A DNA stretch of 64,000 nucleotides, taken from the NCBI RefSeq assembly GCF_040361215.1, contig NZ_APND01000004.1:124001-188000 (forward strand), read 5' to 3'. The notes beneath the pieces were generated by a model that was not told the DNA's origin, made no database searches, and saw only the letters and a program-made list of their open reading frames with translations. Positions 44,348 through 53,975 of the stretch are shown here, in pieces. The stretch is from Salinisphaera dokdonensis. GTDB taxonomy: Bacteria; Pseudomonadota; Gammaproteobacteria; Nevskiales; Salinisphaeraceae. Each line of letters starts with the position of its first letter. Positions within the stretch are counted from its first letter, which is position 1. A program made the position numbers and the translations under genes.

Positions 44348-47300
44348 TCACCGCACGCTATCGGGCTCTGCGAACCAGCGATAGACGCTGGGCAATACGA
44401 GCAATGTAAGCAGCGTCGAGGTCATCAGCCCGCCGATAACCACCGCCGCAAGCGGTCGCTGCACGTTCGAGCCGATCCCGTCTGCGAGTAATAACGGGAT
44501 GAGGCCGAGAACCGCCGTGAGCGCGGTCATCAACACAGGCCGTAGCCGGTGTTCGGCGCCGATACGCACCGCGTCCTGCATCGGTGTGCCCTGCTCTCGC
44601 AACTGGTTGATATACGAGACCATCACCACGCCGTTCTGTACTGCGACACCGAATACGGCGATGAAGCCCACCGCTGCCGGCACCGACAGATACAGCCCCG
44701 AGAACCACAGTGTGAAGATGCCGCCGATGATGGCGAACGGTACGTTGAGGAATATCAGCGCCGCATAGCGCAGGCTGGTGAACGCGGTGTAGAGCAGCAG
44801 AAAGATCAGCGCCATGGTGACCGGCACCACCAGGTAGAGGCGTTTCATAGCCCGCTGCTGGTTCTCGAACTGGCCGCCGAAGTCGACGAAATAGCCGGCC
44901 GGCATGTCGATCTCGCGATCGATGGCGCCGCGCAGATCATTGACTACGCTGCCCATGTCGCGACCGCGCACGTTCATCTGCACGAACAGACGCCGGCTGG
45001 CATTGGCCCGGGATATCTTCTTAGGCCCGGTATAGACGTTGATATCCGCGACGCGCGATATCGGGATCAGCGCGCCCCCGGGCGCTCGCAGGCTCAGATC
45101 GCGAATGGCGTCGATGCGTTCGCGTTGATCGGGCTGCAGGCGCATGAAGATATCGAAACGCTTGACGCCGTCGAAGACCTGGCCGACGGCCTCACCGCCT
45201 ACGCCCAGAGAGACGGTATCGAGCACGTCGTCCACGCTGATGCCGTAGCGCGCGAGCGCGGCGCGGTCCGGCTTGATCACCACCTGCTGTTTGCCGCCCT
45301 GCTGTTGCACGCGCACGTCCACGGCGCCGGGCGTATTACCCGCGAGTCCGGCCACCTGCTGACCGAGAGATGCCAGTTTGTCGAGATCGTCGCCGAAAAT
45401 GCTCACCACGAGCTGCGCCTGCACGCCGGAAAGCAGTTCGTCCGTACGCAGCTGGATCGGCTGGGAGAAGTTGTTTGCCAGCCCCGGCACGCGAGCGGCC
45501 AGACGCTCGGACATGGCGTTCTGCAGCCCTTCATAGGAGTGCCCGCTCTGCCAGGCGTCGAGCGGTTTGAGGTTGATGGTGGTCGCGACCACGTTGACCG
45601 GCTCGGGATCGCCGCCGACCTCCGCCCGACCGACACGCGAGTAGGCACCGGTGACCTCGTCGAATTCGCGCACCGTATCCTGCACGCGTTTGCCGTAGGC
45701 GATCGCCGAATCGAGACTTGCACCAGGCGGCAGTGTCGAACGGACCATGAAGGTGCCCTCGCGCAACGTGGGCAGAAACTCGGTGCCGAGTTGCGGAAAT
45801 ACGGCAAGGCTTGCGCCAAACAGCACCACCGCGACCCCGAGCACGACTGCCGGCGCTTTCAACGCCGCATCGCGGACTGGCCGATAACCGGCTTTCATCC
45901 AGGCCACGAACCGCGGTTCGCGCATCGTTGTAGCGCGCTGGAACACGAGCACTGCCAATACCGGCACCAGCGTGAGCGACAGCAGCAGCGCCGCGGCCAG
46001 CGCAAAGCTGATCGTGTACGCCATCGGCGAGAACAGCTTGCCCTCCACGCCCTGCAGCGTGAACAGCGGCAGAAACACGAGGATGACGATCGCCACCGCG
46101 AATACGATTGGCCGCCCGACTTCTCGCGCCGCTGCGCCCACTAGGTCGGCCATGCTCAGGGCACGAATATCACGCTGCTCGAAATGGCGGAAGATGTTTT
46201 CGATCATCACCACCGAGCCGTCCACCATCATGCCGATGCCGATAGCCAGCCCACCCAGGCTCATCAGGTTTGCTGAAAGCCCGGATGCGCGCATGGCGAT
46301 GAACGCCACCAGCAACGACAACGGCACGCTCGAGACCACGATCAGCGTTGAACGCAGGTTGCCCAGGAATAGATACAACAGCGCAAGCACCAGCACAGCG
46401 CCGATCAGTAGCGCCTGGACCACGGTGCCGGTGGCCTTGTCGACCAGCTCGGCCTGCGAGTAGTAGACCTTGGTGGTCATGCCCTCGGGCAGCGAAGCAT
46501 TGATTTCGTCGAGCTTGGCGGTGACGTCGTCGAGCACGCGCTGGGTATCCGAGCCGATCAGCTTGAGCACGTAGCCGCCTACGGCTTCTTCACCGTTGGC
46601 TATCTCCGCGCCGCGGCGGATCGCACGGCCATAATCGACCTCGGCAATGTCATGGACATAGACCGGCGAGCCGTTGCGTGTCGCCACGCGGGTATTGCGC
46701 AGATCGTCGAGCCCGGCGTCGCCAGGCGCCACCCAGCCATAACCGCGAATGATGTATTCCTCGCCGCCGCGCTCGATGAACGAAGCACCCACGTTGCGAT
46801 TATTGCGTTCGAGTGCGCTGCGTATGTCGGCCGGGGTCAAACCGCGAGCGGTCATCGCCGTCATATCCAGGCTGACCTGGTACTGCTTTTCATAGCCGCC
46901 GATCGACAGCACGCCGGTCACGCCGTCGACGGTGCGTAGCTGCGGCTTGATCAGCCAGTCCTGCACCGTACGCCGGTCCATCAGCGAATGCTCGGCCCCG
47001 TCCGTGTTCTCGACCGAGTACATTAGGATTCGGCCGAGCCCCGTGGTGATCGGGCCGAGCTGCGGCTCGCCGAAGCCATCAGGTATGTCGCGGCGGGCAT
47101 CGGCCAGGCGCTCGTTGACCAGCCGGCGGGCGAAGTAGATATCCGTGCCATCCTCGAAATACACGTCGACACGCGACAGCCCGAAGATCGACGTCGACTG
47201 CACCTTCTCCAGCCCCGGCAGGCCGTACATGCTGATTTCGATCGGGTACGAGATCAGCGTTTCGATATCCACCGGCGACAGACCGGGGCTTGCGGTATAG

Positions 47301-47446
47301 ATCTGGACCAGTGCCGGGGTCGCGTCCGGAAAGGCGTCCACGGGCAATGAACGCAGCGAGAAATAGCCGCCGATCGCGAGCGCGGCCACAGCAACGAGCA
47401 CCATGAGCCGGTTCGCCATGGCCAGGCGAATGATGGAATTGATCAT
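44348..47446 (-). CDS. czcA: Heavy-metal efflux RND transporter, CzcA/CusA family
   Basis: A 1032-residue trimeric inner-membrane proton antiporter of the HME-RND family with 12 transmembrane helices and two large periplasmic loops. The family start (INSIIRLAMANRLMVLV), VDAFPDATPALVQIYT and the TM4 proton-relay sequence GIGMMVDGSVVMIEN are present. In CzcA (Co/Zn/Cd) TM4 begins with an Asp (DFG); here that position is not acidic, closer to other HME classes, so the metal is uncertain. Last gene of the czcCBA-type operon on the minus strand; 9 bases separate it from czcB. Confidence 0.9.
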   Translation of the reverse strand: MINSIIRLAMANRLMVLVAVAALAIGGYFSLRSLPVDAFPDATPALVQIYTASPGLSPVDIETLISYPIEISMYGLPGLEKVQSTSIFGLSRVDVYFEDGTDIYFARRLVNERLADARRDIPDGFGEPQLGPITTGLGRILMYSVENTDGAEHSLMDRRTVQDWLIKPQLRTVDGVTGVLSIGGYEKQYQVSLDMTAMTARGLTPADIRSALERNNRNVGASFIERGGEEYIIRGYGWVAPGDAGLDDLRNTRVATRNGSPVYVHDIAEVDYGRAIRRGAEIANGEEAVGGYVLKLIGSDTQRVLDDVTAKLDEINASLPEGMTTKVYYSQAELVDKATGTVVQALLIGAVLVLALLYLFLGNLRSTLIVVSSVPLSLLVAFIAMRASGLSANLMSLGGLAIGIGMMVDGSVVMIENIFRHFEQRDIRALSMADLVGAAAREVGRPIVFAVAIVILVFLPLFTLQGVEGKLFSPMAYTISFALAAALLLSLTLVPVLAVLVFQRATTMREPRFVAWMKAGYRPVRDAALKAPAVVLGVAVVLFGASLAVFPQLGTEFLPTLREGTFMVRSTLPPGASLDSAIAYGKRVQDTVREFDEVTGAYSRVGRAEVGGDPEPVNVVATTINLKPLDAWQSGHSYEGLQNAMSERLAARVPGLANNFSQPIQLRTDELLSGVQAQLVVSIFGDDLDKLASLGQQVAGLAGNTPGAVDVRVQQQGGKQQVVIKPDRAALARYGISVDDVLDTVSLGVGGEAVGQVFDGVKRFDIFMRLQPDQRERIDAIRDLSLRAPGGALIPISRVADINVYTGPKKISRANASRRLFVQMNVRGRDMGSVVNDLRGAIDREIDMPAGYFVDFGGQFENQQRAMKRLYLVVPVTMALIFLLLYTAFTSLRYAALIFLNVPFAIIGGIFTLWFSGLYLSVPAAVGFIAVFGVAVQNGVVMVSYINQLREQGTPMQDAVRIGAEHRLRPVLMTALTAVLGLIPLLLADGIGSNVQRPLAAVVIGGLMTSTLLTLLVLPSVYRWFAEPDSVR

Positions 47447-47455
47447 GTCGCCCTC

Positions 47456-48793
47456 CTAGTGGCTATGCGCGGCGCTGCGGCCACGAGCAGTCAGTGCTGC
47501 CTTGAGATCGAAGGCGCCGCGCACCACGAGCGCGTCGCCCGCTGCAATGCCACTCCGGATCTCCACCTGGCCTGCACTCTCGGCGCCGGTTTCCACCGGC
47601 TGGAACCGGAATGCGTTCGCCTCTTCGGCGGGCACGAATACGCCGGCTCGTTCCCCGATCTGCTGGACCGCGCCGACGGGCACGAGCGTGCCCTGGGGCG
47701 AGCTCGGATCCTGGCCCTGGGTTGGCGTATCCGTCTGTATGCTCGCGTTCGCGAACATGCCGGCACGCAATAACCCGCTGGGATTGTCGACAATGGCGCG
47801 TACGCGAACAGTGCGCGCCTCGGCATCGAGTCGCGGCGAAATCCAGTCGATCTCGCCCGTGAAGCGCTCGTCGGGCAACGGCCGCACGGTGAATGTGACC
47901 GACTGGCCGGCGACCAGTCGCGGCAACGCCTGTTCCGCGGCATCGATCATGAGCCACATGCGCGAGTTGTCGACGACATGGATCGGCGTCTCGTTGGCGT
48001 CCATCGTCTGCCCCGCCACGACGTCGCGCTTGGCGATCACGCCATCACGCGGAGCGACGAGCTCGAGCCGGGACAACGGTTCGTCGCCACTACGCTCGAT
48101 CGCATCGATGGCGGCATTGTCGAGCCCGTACAGGCGCAACTCGGCACGCTCCGCACGCCGTTCGGCCTGCGCCTGTTGGTAGGCGGCACGGGTCTCGGCG
48201 AGCGCCGATTCGCTTACGATCTGGTCGGCTGCGAGCTTGCGATCGCGCGCATAGGCGGCCTGGCGGGTGCGATAGCGGGCGGAGGCCGTCAGATAGGCGG
48301 CCTTCTCCTTGCCCAGCGCCACGCTGTCGAGCACCGCGAGCGTATCGCCACGCGAAACCCTGTCGCCCAGATCGGCCGAGACCTCGACCACCTTGGCCTG
48401 CAGGCGCGGCCCGATGCGCGCCACACGGTCGGCATCGAAGTGCAGCGTGGCCGGCGCCTGGATCGATGCTCCGGCGCTGCCGGCACGGGCTTCGCCGATC
48501 TCGATATCCAGCTGTGCCCGCTGTTCGGCGCTCAGCTCGACACGGGCCGCGGCGTGCTCGGCGTGGCCTTCCTCTGCATCGTGGCCGTCTTGCTCTGCCG
48601 CGTGCGCGTCGCCGCCGTGTCCCTTGGCGTCATGATCGTCATGTTCCGCGTGATCATCATCGGCGGTGACCGAATCCGACGCGGTGCCGGCTGCGCCGGC
48701 GCCGCTGGTATCACAGCCAGCAAGGCCGCCTGAAAAAGCCAATACACACAGCAGCCCGGAAACCATACGAAGCGTCATGTTTCGATAAGTCAT
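47456..48793 (-). CDS. czcB: RND metal efflux periplasmic adaptor, CzcB family
   Basis: A 445-residue membrane-fusion lipoprotein: lipobox GLAGC (Cys27), then a striking His/Asp-rich stretch (about residues 44-82, over ten His) likely to bind metal, then the barrel-sandwich, alpha-hairpin and beta-barrel domains (ARIGPRLQAKVVEVSADLGD, VVAGQTMDANETPIHVVD). It links the inner-membrane pump to the outer-membrane channel. His-rich N-termini are known in CzcB/CusB-like adaptors of Zn/Co/Cd or Cu systems. Its ATG shares one base with the czcC stop (TAATG), so it depends on translation reaching the end of the broken czcC. Confidence 0.93.
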   Translation of the reverse strand: MTYRNMTLRMVSGLLCVLAFSGGLAGCDTSGAGAAGTASDSVTADDDHAEHDDHDAKGHGGDAHAAEQDGHDAEEGHAEHAAARVELSAEQRAQLDIEIGEARAGSAGASIQAPATLHFDADRVARIGPRLQAKVVEVSADLGDRVSRGDTLAVLDSVALGKEKAAYLTASARYRTRQAAYARDRKLAADQIVSESALAETRAAYQQAQAERRAERAELRLYGLDNAAIDAIERSGDEPLSRLELVAPRDGVIAKRDVVAGQTMDANETPIHVVDNSRMWLMIDAAEQALPRLVAGQSVTFTVRPLPDERFTGEIDWISPRLDAEARTVRVRAIVDNPSGLLRAGMFANASIQTDTPTQGQDPSSPQGTLVPVGAVQQIGERAGVFVPAEEANAFRFQPVETGAESAGQVEIRSGIAAGDALVVRGAFDLKAALTARGRSAAHSH

Positions 48794-50123
48794 TAGGAGG
48801 TTTCCCCGCTGTCCATGACGAGCAGGCCGCCGGTGGCGCGCTCCAGGTCGGTGCCGGCGGCGACCAGCGCGCCGAGCGCGTCGAGATAGTCGCTGCGCAC
48901 ATCGATCAGGTTGTTCTGCGCCGACGTGATTGCCGGGGCGCCGACCTTGCCGGCGGCAAACGAGCGCCGGGTCAGTTCAAGCGTGCTTTGGGCGGCTTCG
49001 AGCACTGCGTCGCTGAGTGCGTCGGCCCGTGCGCGCGCGGCGCGATAGGCGCTAATGGCCGACAGCACCTGCAGACGCACCTCGCGCTGGAGGTTGTCCT
49101 GCTCGAGCTGTGCCTGGGTCAGATCCGCGTTGGCGATCTCGCGTTCACCGGTGTAGCGATCCAGTAACGGCAGCTCGAACCCGAGGCCGCCGCCGGTGAT
49201 GTCGGAGCCGCCGTCGGCACGCCCGCCCGCCTCTTCGCGGTAGAAGCCGAACACGGTGAGATTCGGCACGATCTGGCGCTTGGCGAGCGACAGGTCCCGG
49301 CGCGCGGCGATCACACGTGCGGCCGCGGCCTGCAGATCAGTGCGTCGCTCGACAGCGCGCGACAGCAGTGCGTTCTCGTCGGGCAGGTCCAGGCGGCGAA
49401 AAGCCAGGTTGCCTTCGATGGCCAGCCGGCGGGTCGGATCGATCGCGAGCAGATCCTTGAGGCGAAGCCGTGCCTGTGTCGCCGCATTACCGGCTGCGGC
49501 AGCCAGCGCGCGGGCGCGCTGCAGCCCGAGACGGGCCGCGGCGCGCGGGCGCGCTGCAGCCCGAGACGGGCCGCGTTCGATTCGATCCGCGTGCCCGCGC
49601 CGGCATCGAGACGCTTGCTCGCGTAGTCCGACAGCTGGGTGTTGGTCGCGACCACCTTCTGGGCTGTCGCTACGGCCTGCTCGGCTACCAGCACCGACAG
49701 GAACGCCGCGCGTGTGCGCGCCGCCGTGGCCGCTTCGAGATAGCCGTAGTCTGCCCGAGCTGCCTCGAGGCGGTTGCCGGCCGCGTCTTCGCGCAGGCCG
49801 CCCTGTCCGGCAATCCAGAATTCCTGGCTGACCCGGATGCCGATATCAGTACGCATGCCAGACCGCTGGTCACGCTCACCGGCTTCGATCTCGATCCGGG
49901 GATTGGACGGCACCGCGACATCGGCACGCGTGGCTTCACCGCCAAGACGCTGGATACGAAGGCGTGCAGCCCGCACGCCGGGGTTGTACTCGCCGGCCCA
50001 GGAAAGCGCCGCACCGAGCGTGAGTGGTTGGGGGATTTGTGTGACGGCCGCAGACGGCGCAGCAAGCCACAGCAGGCACAGACCAATGGCGGTCGCGCCT
50101 GTCGTCGAATGACGCAGGGACAT
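48793..50123 (-). pseudogene. czcC: Outer-membrane efflux channel CzcC, broken by a 35-bp tandem duplication
   Basis: TolC/CzcC-family outer-membrane factor split into two frames. The 5' part (from ATG 50123) encodes a signal peptide and the first half through AARLGLQRARA; the 3' part, open on the other side of 49506-49575, continues with LAAAAGNAATQARLRLKDLLAIDP-type CzcC sequence to a stop at 48793. Between them a 35-base unit is present twice in perfect tandem. As 35 is not a multiple of 3, it shifts the frame; without one copy the two parts fuse into one 431-residue protein of normal CzcC length. In the present form translation runs out of frame to 49311. The 3' part alone could start at ATG 49314. 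Confidence 0.9.
49506..49575. repeat. Perfect 35-bp tandem duplication inside czcC
   Basis: Bases 49506-49540 and 49541-49575 are identical (unit begins GCGCGCGGGCGCGCTGCAGC). The two halves of czcC are offset by 2 modulo 3, exactly what 35 extra bases produce. The GC-rich, self-similar unit (GCGCGC...GCGCGC) favours slippage or recombination. Confidence 0.97.
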
Positions 50124-50189
50124 GGATGATCCTTATCGCAGTGAATCGGAAAAGGACGCGTCGCGGTGCGGCGCGTCGAGGAAGACGAT

Positions 50190-50540
50190 TCAGGCGATAG
50201 GGGGATCGATCAGAGGCGGATGAGCCAGGCTGGTATAGCGGTTGCGCCGCTCGGCGCGATGCGGCGTGGCCATGCGGAAATCCACGCCGTCGGCGTGTGA
50301 ACGCAGCCCTACCAGATGGGCCGCTGCATGGCAGCAGTGATCGCTGTGTGCTGTATCAGCCGACTCAAGGTCGGTCAGCGTGGCGCTGTCGTCGAAAGCG
50401 GAAATATCGACATGGGCATGCTCGCCGCTCTGGTTCGTCGGCCAGTCGACATGACTCGCCCACGCCTGGGCACTGACAGCCACAAGCGTCACGAGCAGTA
50501 CGGCGATAAGCCGTTGCAGTCGACCATTACGAACGAGCAT
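50190..50540 (-). CDS. Small exported His/Cys protein ahead of the czc operon (CzcI-like)
   Basis: A 116-residue protein with an N-terminal hydrophobic signal (about residues 5-28) and a metal-ligand-rich stretch TAHSDHCCHAAAHLVGL. Small periplasmic His/Cys proteins (for example CzcI) often precede czcCBA operons and modulate metal response. It is the first gene before czcC, 66 bases upstream, on the same strand. The ATG at 50540 gives a normal signal peptide; the frame extends 28 codons upstream. Assignment to CzcI is by position and composition only. Confidence 0.65.
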   Translation of the reverse strand: MLVRNGRLQRLIAVLLVTLVAVSAQAWASHVDWPTNQSGEHAHVDISAFDDSATLTDLESADTAHSDHCCHAAAHLVGLRSHADGVDFRMATPHRAERRNRYTSLAHPPLIDPPIA

Positions 50541-50626
50541 GAGCGAGAGCCTAGCACAGGGATCGCAATCAACGTGATTGCATTTTTGCGCCGTGCGAGA
50601 TCGCGATTCCATCGGCCTATGCATTA

Positions 50627-50638
50627 GATAATATTATC
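50627..50638. promoter_or_regulatory. Perfect palindrome GATAATATTATC between czc and cbb genes
   Basis: A 12-base perfect palindrome in the AT-rich divergent region, 87 bases upstream of the small czc protein start and 134 bases upstream of cbbT. It could be an operator for a metal sensor or for another regulator; no sensor gene is adjacent. Confidence 0.4.
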
Positions 50639-50655
50639 AGTTTGCCAATAAAGAT

Positions 50656-50668
50656 TTATTTTTACTTA
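50656..50668 (+). promoter_or_regulatory. Candidate CbbR site upstream of cbbT
   Basis: TTATTTTTACTTA fits the TNA-N7-TNA half-site pattern described for CbbR (here TTA-N7-TTA). A similar element with the same spacing occurs upstream of cbbL (55900-55912). The match is in AT-rich DNA, so chance is possible. Confidence 0.4.
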
Positions 50669-50771
50669 TTTCTTGTCTGTCTCATATTGGCAGCGAAAAG
50701 AGCGGCACAGAGCCGTTCGTGCTTGCGATGCGTGCCGGGTTAGCGAACCCGTATAGCCAGGAGACAGACCG

Positions 50772-52850
50772 ATGGATTCAACCGATCTGCTTGCCAGCGC
50801 TCCGGGCGCTGCAAACCGCAGTGCGCCCACGTCGCAGGTCGATCGGCGTGTGTGCGCGAACGCGATCCGGATACTGGCCATGGATGCGGTCCAGCAGGCC
50901 AACTCCGGGCACCCCGGCATGCCCATGGGCATGGCCGATATCGCCGAAGTGCTGGTGAACGACGTGATGCGCTTCAATCCGGCTAATCCCGACTGGCCGG
51001 ATCGCGATCGGCTGATTATCTCCAACGGGCACGGATGCATGCTGCAGTACGCCCTGCTCCATCTGACCGGCTACGACCTCCCGCTCGAGGAACTGCGCAA
51101 CTTCCGGCAGCTGCATTCGAAAACCCCCGGCCATCCGGAGTACGGTTTGACGCCCGGGGTCGAGACCACCACCGGCCCGCTCGGTCAGGGCCTGGCTAAC
51201 GCCGTCGGCATGGCGCTCGCGGAGGCCACACTCGCCGCCGAGTTCAATCGCGACGACGAGAACATCGTCGATCACTGGACCTGGTGCCTGGTCGGCGACG
51301 GCTGTCTCATGGAAGGTATTTCGCATGAGGCCTGTTCGCTGGCCGGCCATCTCGGTCTCGGCAAGCTCGTCGTGTTCTATGACGACAATGGGATCTCGAT
51401 CGACGGTGAAACCGACGGCTGGTTCAGCGACGATACGCCGCAGCGCTTTGAGGCCTATGGCTGGCAGGTCGTGCGCGATGTCGACGGCCACGACGCCGAG
51501 GCCATCACAAAAGCGATCCAGACCGCGCGGGTCGATACGCAACGGCCCACCCTGATCTGCTGCAAGACTGTCATCGGCTGGGGTTCGCCGAACAAACAGG
51601 GCACGGAAGGCGTGCACGGCGCCGCATTGGGTCACGACGAGATTACCGCCAGCCGCAAACAACTCGGCTGGGCCGACGCGACGCCCTTCGCCATCCCCGA
51701 CGAGATATATGCTGCGTGGGACAAGCAGGACGCTGGCGCTGCCTGGGAACAGGAGTGGCAGCAGCGCTACGCGTGCTATGCCGAAAGCTATCCCGAACTG
51801 GCGGCCGAATTCAGCCGCCGCCAGGCCGGCGCACTGCCAGAGGACTGGTCCAGGCACATGATGCGCCATCTGCATCATATTCAGGTCCAGGGTGCCGATA
51901 CCGCCACGCGCAAGGCGTCGAAGGCGATGCTCGAATTCTTCGCGCCGCGCCTGCCAGAGCTGTTCGGCGGCTCGGCCGATCTCTCCGGTTCGAACGGCAC
52001 CGACTGGAACGGTCATGTGGCCATCGGCGCGCCCGGGTACAGCGGCAACTATCTGCACTACGGCGTGCGCGAATTCGGCATGACTGCCATGGCCGACGGG
52101 CTCGCTCTGCACGGCGGCTATATCCCGTTCACGGCCACCTTTCTGACCTTTTCCGACTATGCCCGCAACGCGGTGCGCATGGCCGCGCTCATGGGCACGC
52201 GCAGCATCCTCGTCTACACCCACGACTCCATCGGGCTCGGCGAGGATGGCCCGACACACCAGTCGGTCGAGCATCTTTCGAGTCTGCGCCTAATCCCGAA
52301 CCTGCATGTCTGGCGACCGGCCGACGATGTCGAAACCGTGGCGGCATGGAAAGCGGCGATCGAGCGCGCCGACGGGCCGACCGCTCTCGCTCTGTCCCGT
52401 CAGGATCTGCCGCATCTCGAACGTGACGTGCCCACGGTGGAGAACATCCTGCGCGGCGGTTATGTATTGCACGAGCCGCCGCAGTCGCCGGAAGCGTTGA
52501 TCATTGCCACCGGCTCCGAGGTGGAGATTGCGATCGCCACAGCGAAGACGTTGGCCGCCGAAGGACGCGCGATCCGGGTCGTGTCCATGCCCTGCCTCGA
52601 CCTGTTCGAGATACAGGACACGGCCTATCGCGAATCGGTACTGCCGGCACATATTGACGCACGCGTGGCGATCGAAGCCGGCGTCAGCGCGCTCTGGCGC
52701 TACTACGTCGGCCCGCGTGGGCGCGTGCTGGGCGTGGACAGCTTTGGCGAGTCGGCCCCGGCCGCGGATCTATACCGCCACTTCGGTCTCACCGAGGCGC
52801 ATCTGGCCAAGGCCCTGTACGCGCTGATTGCCGAGCCCGAAACCGCATAA
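50772..52850 (+). CDS. cbbT: Transketolase (Calvin cycle)
   Basis: A 692-residue thiamine-diphosphate enzyme that moves two-carbon units during ribulose regeneration. The N-terminal GHPGMPMGMADI, the ThDP motif VGDGCLMEGISHEACSLAG and FYDDNGISIDGET, the pyrimidine domain (GVREFGMTAMADGLALHGG) and C-terminal domain are complete. AGGAGA precedes the ATG at 50772. Its place before an aldolase and phosphoribulokinase identifies it as the cbb copy rather than the housekeeping tkt. Confidence 0.95.
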   Translation: MDSTDLLASAPGAANRSAPTSQVDRRVCANAIRILAMDAVQQANSGHPGMPMGMADIAEVLVNDVMRFNPANPDWPDRDRLIISNGHGCMLQYALLHLTGYDLPLEELRNFRQLHSKTPGHPEYGLTPGVETTTGPLGQGLANAVGMALAEATLAAEFNRDDENIVDHWTWCLVGDGCLMEGISHEACSLAGHLGLGKLVVFYDDNGISIDGETDGWFSDDTPQRFEAYGWQVVRDVDGHDAEAITKAIQTARVDTQRPTLICCKTVIGWGSPNKQGTEGVHGAALGHDEITASRKQLGWADATPFAIPDEIYAAWDKQDAGAAWEQEWQQRYACYAESYPELAAEFSRRQAGALPEDWSRHMMRHLHHIQVQGADTATRKASKAMLEFFAPRLPELFGGSADLSGSNGTDWNGHVAIGAPGYSGNYLHYGVREFGMTAMADGLALHGGYIPFTATFLTFSDYARNAVRMAALMGTRSILVYTHDSIGLGEDGPTHQSVEHLSSLRLIPNLHVWRPADDVETVAAWKAAIERADGPTALALSRQDLPHLERDVPTVENILRGGYVLHEPPQSPEALIIATGSEVEIAIATAKTLAAEGRAIRVVSMPCLDLFEIQDTAYRESVLPAHIDARVAIEAGVSALWRYYVGPRGRVLGVDSFGESAPAADLYRHFGLTEAHLAKALYALIAEPETA

Positions 52851-52878
52851 CAAACGCTACGAACGCGAGGAGATGACA

Positions 52879-53907
52879 ATGGATACAACCACACTCGAGG
52901 ACATTGCCCAGCGCATGCTCGCCGATGGCAAGGGCCTGCTGGCGATCGACGAAAGCACGCCGACCTGCGGCAAGCGCTTTGAGGATTACGGCATCGAGAA
53001 CAGCGAGGACAATCGCCGCGATTATCGTGCCCTGCTGTTGTCGGCCCCGGGTTTGGGCGAGAGCGTGAGCGGCGCGATCCTCTATGACGAAACGCTGCGT
53101 ATGAAGACCGTCGACGGCACGCCATTCGCGCAGATGATGAGCGACAACGGTGTGATCCCCGGCATCAAGGTCGATACCGGCGCCAAGGATCTCGCCGGTC
53201 ATCCCGACGAGAAAGTCACAGAAGGGCTCGACGGCCTTCGCGAGCGCCTGGCGGAATACCACGCCATGGGCGCCCGGTTCGCGAAATGGCGAGCGGTGAT
53301 CACGATCGGCGACGGCATTCCGAGCGCCGGTTGCTACGCCGCCAACGCGCATGCACTGGCCCGCTATGCTGCGCTCTGTCAGGAGGCCGGGATCGTGCCG
53401 ATCGTGGAGCCGGAGGTGCTGCTCGACGGCGATCACGATATCGCGCGTTGTTATGAGGTGACCGAGGAAACCCTCACGCAGCTGTTTGCCCAGCTGCGCG
53501 AACAGAATGTGCACCTGCCCGGGCTCATCCTGAAGGCCAGCATGGTGCTGCCCGGCAAGCATGCGGCCCAGCAGGCCGACGGGCGTGAGGTGGCCGCGGC
53601 TACGCTGCGCTGTCTGTATGCGAGCGTGCCGGCGTCGGTCCCTGGGGTGGCGTTTCTCTCTGGTGGCCAGAGCAACGAGGACGCCACCGCCCATCTCGAT
53701 GCGATGAATCGGATCGATGCCGGCGCCGCGCCCTGGAAGCTCACGTTCTCCTACGCCCGCGCGTTGCAGCAGCCGGCGCTGGATACCTGGCGCGGGGACA
53801 AGGCCAATACCGAGGCGGCACAGAACGCATTGCTGCACCGGGCACGTTGCAATCGTGCGGCCTCGCAGGGTCAGTACGATCCGGCTCAGGAGCGACAGGT
53901 CGCATAA
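52879..53907 (+). CDS. cbbA: Fructose-bisphosphate aldolase, class I
   Basis: A 342-residue class I (Schiff-base) aldolase, about the length of plant and animal enzymes. It has LAIDESTPTCGKRF, KWRAVI, VEPEVLLDGDHD, the Schiff-base Lys in ILKASMVLPGK and FLSGGQSNEDAT. It condenses DHAP with GAP or erythrose-4-phosphate in carbon fixation. Proteobacterial cbb operons usually carry a zinc class II aldolase, so a class I enzyme here is unusual. The ATG at 52879 follows GAGGAG by 6 bases; ATG at 52873 is too close. The gene is 28 bases after cbbT. Confidence 0.94.
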   Translation: MDTTTLEDIAQRMLADGKGLLAIDESTPTCGKRFEDYGIENSEDNRRDYRALLLSAPGLGESVSGAILYDETLRMKTVDGTPFAQMMSDNGVIPGIKVDTGAKDLAGHPDEKVTEGLDGLRERLAEYHAMGARFAKWRAVITIGDGIPSAGCYAANAHALARYAALCQEAGIVPIVEPEVLLDGDHDIARCYEVTEETLTQLFAQLREQNVHLPGLILKASMVLPGKHAAQQADGREVAAATLRCLYASVPASVPGVAFLSGGQSNEDATAHLDAMNRIDAGAAPWKLTFSYARALQQPALDTWRGDKANTEAAQNALLHRARCNRAASQGQYDPAQERQVA

Positions 53908-53975
53908 ACAGTCTCGGCACCAGCTGATAACAAACCCAGATCAAACAGCGCGATTGCCCCAGCGGGAGGAGCACC

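Noticed and set aside
44549..46144. 531-codon open frame antisense to the RND pump gene
   Set aside because: It is fully inside czcA on the opposite strand, has no domain and its His/Arg-rich composition is that of a shadow frame in high-GC DNA.
49311..49505. Two separate short genes instead of a broken czcC
   Set aside because: The two halves join into one normal-length CzcC when one 35-base copy is removed, and the 3' frame is open well upstream of its first ATG.
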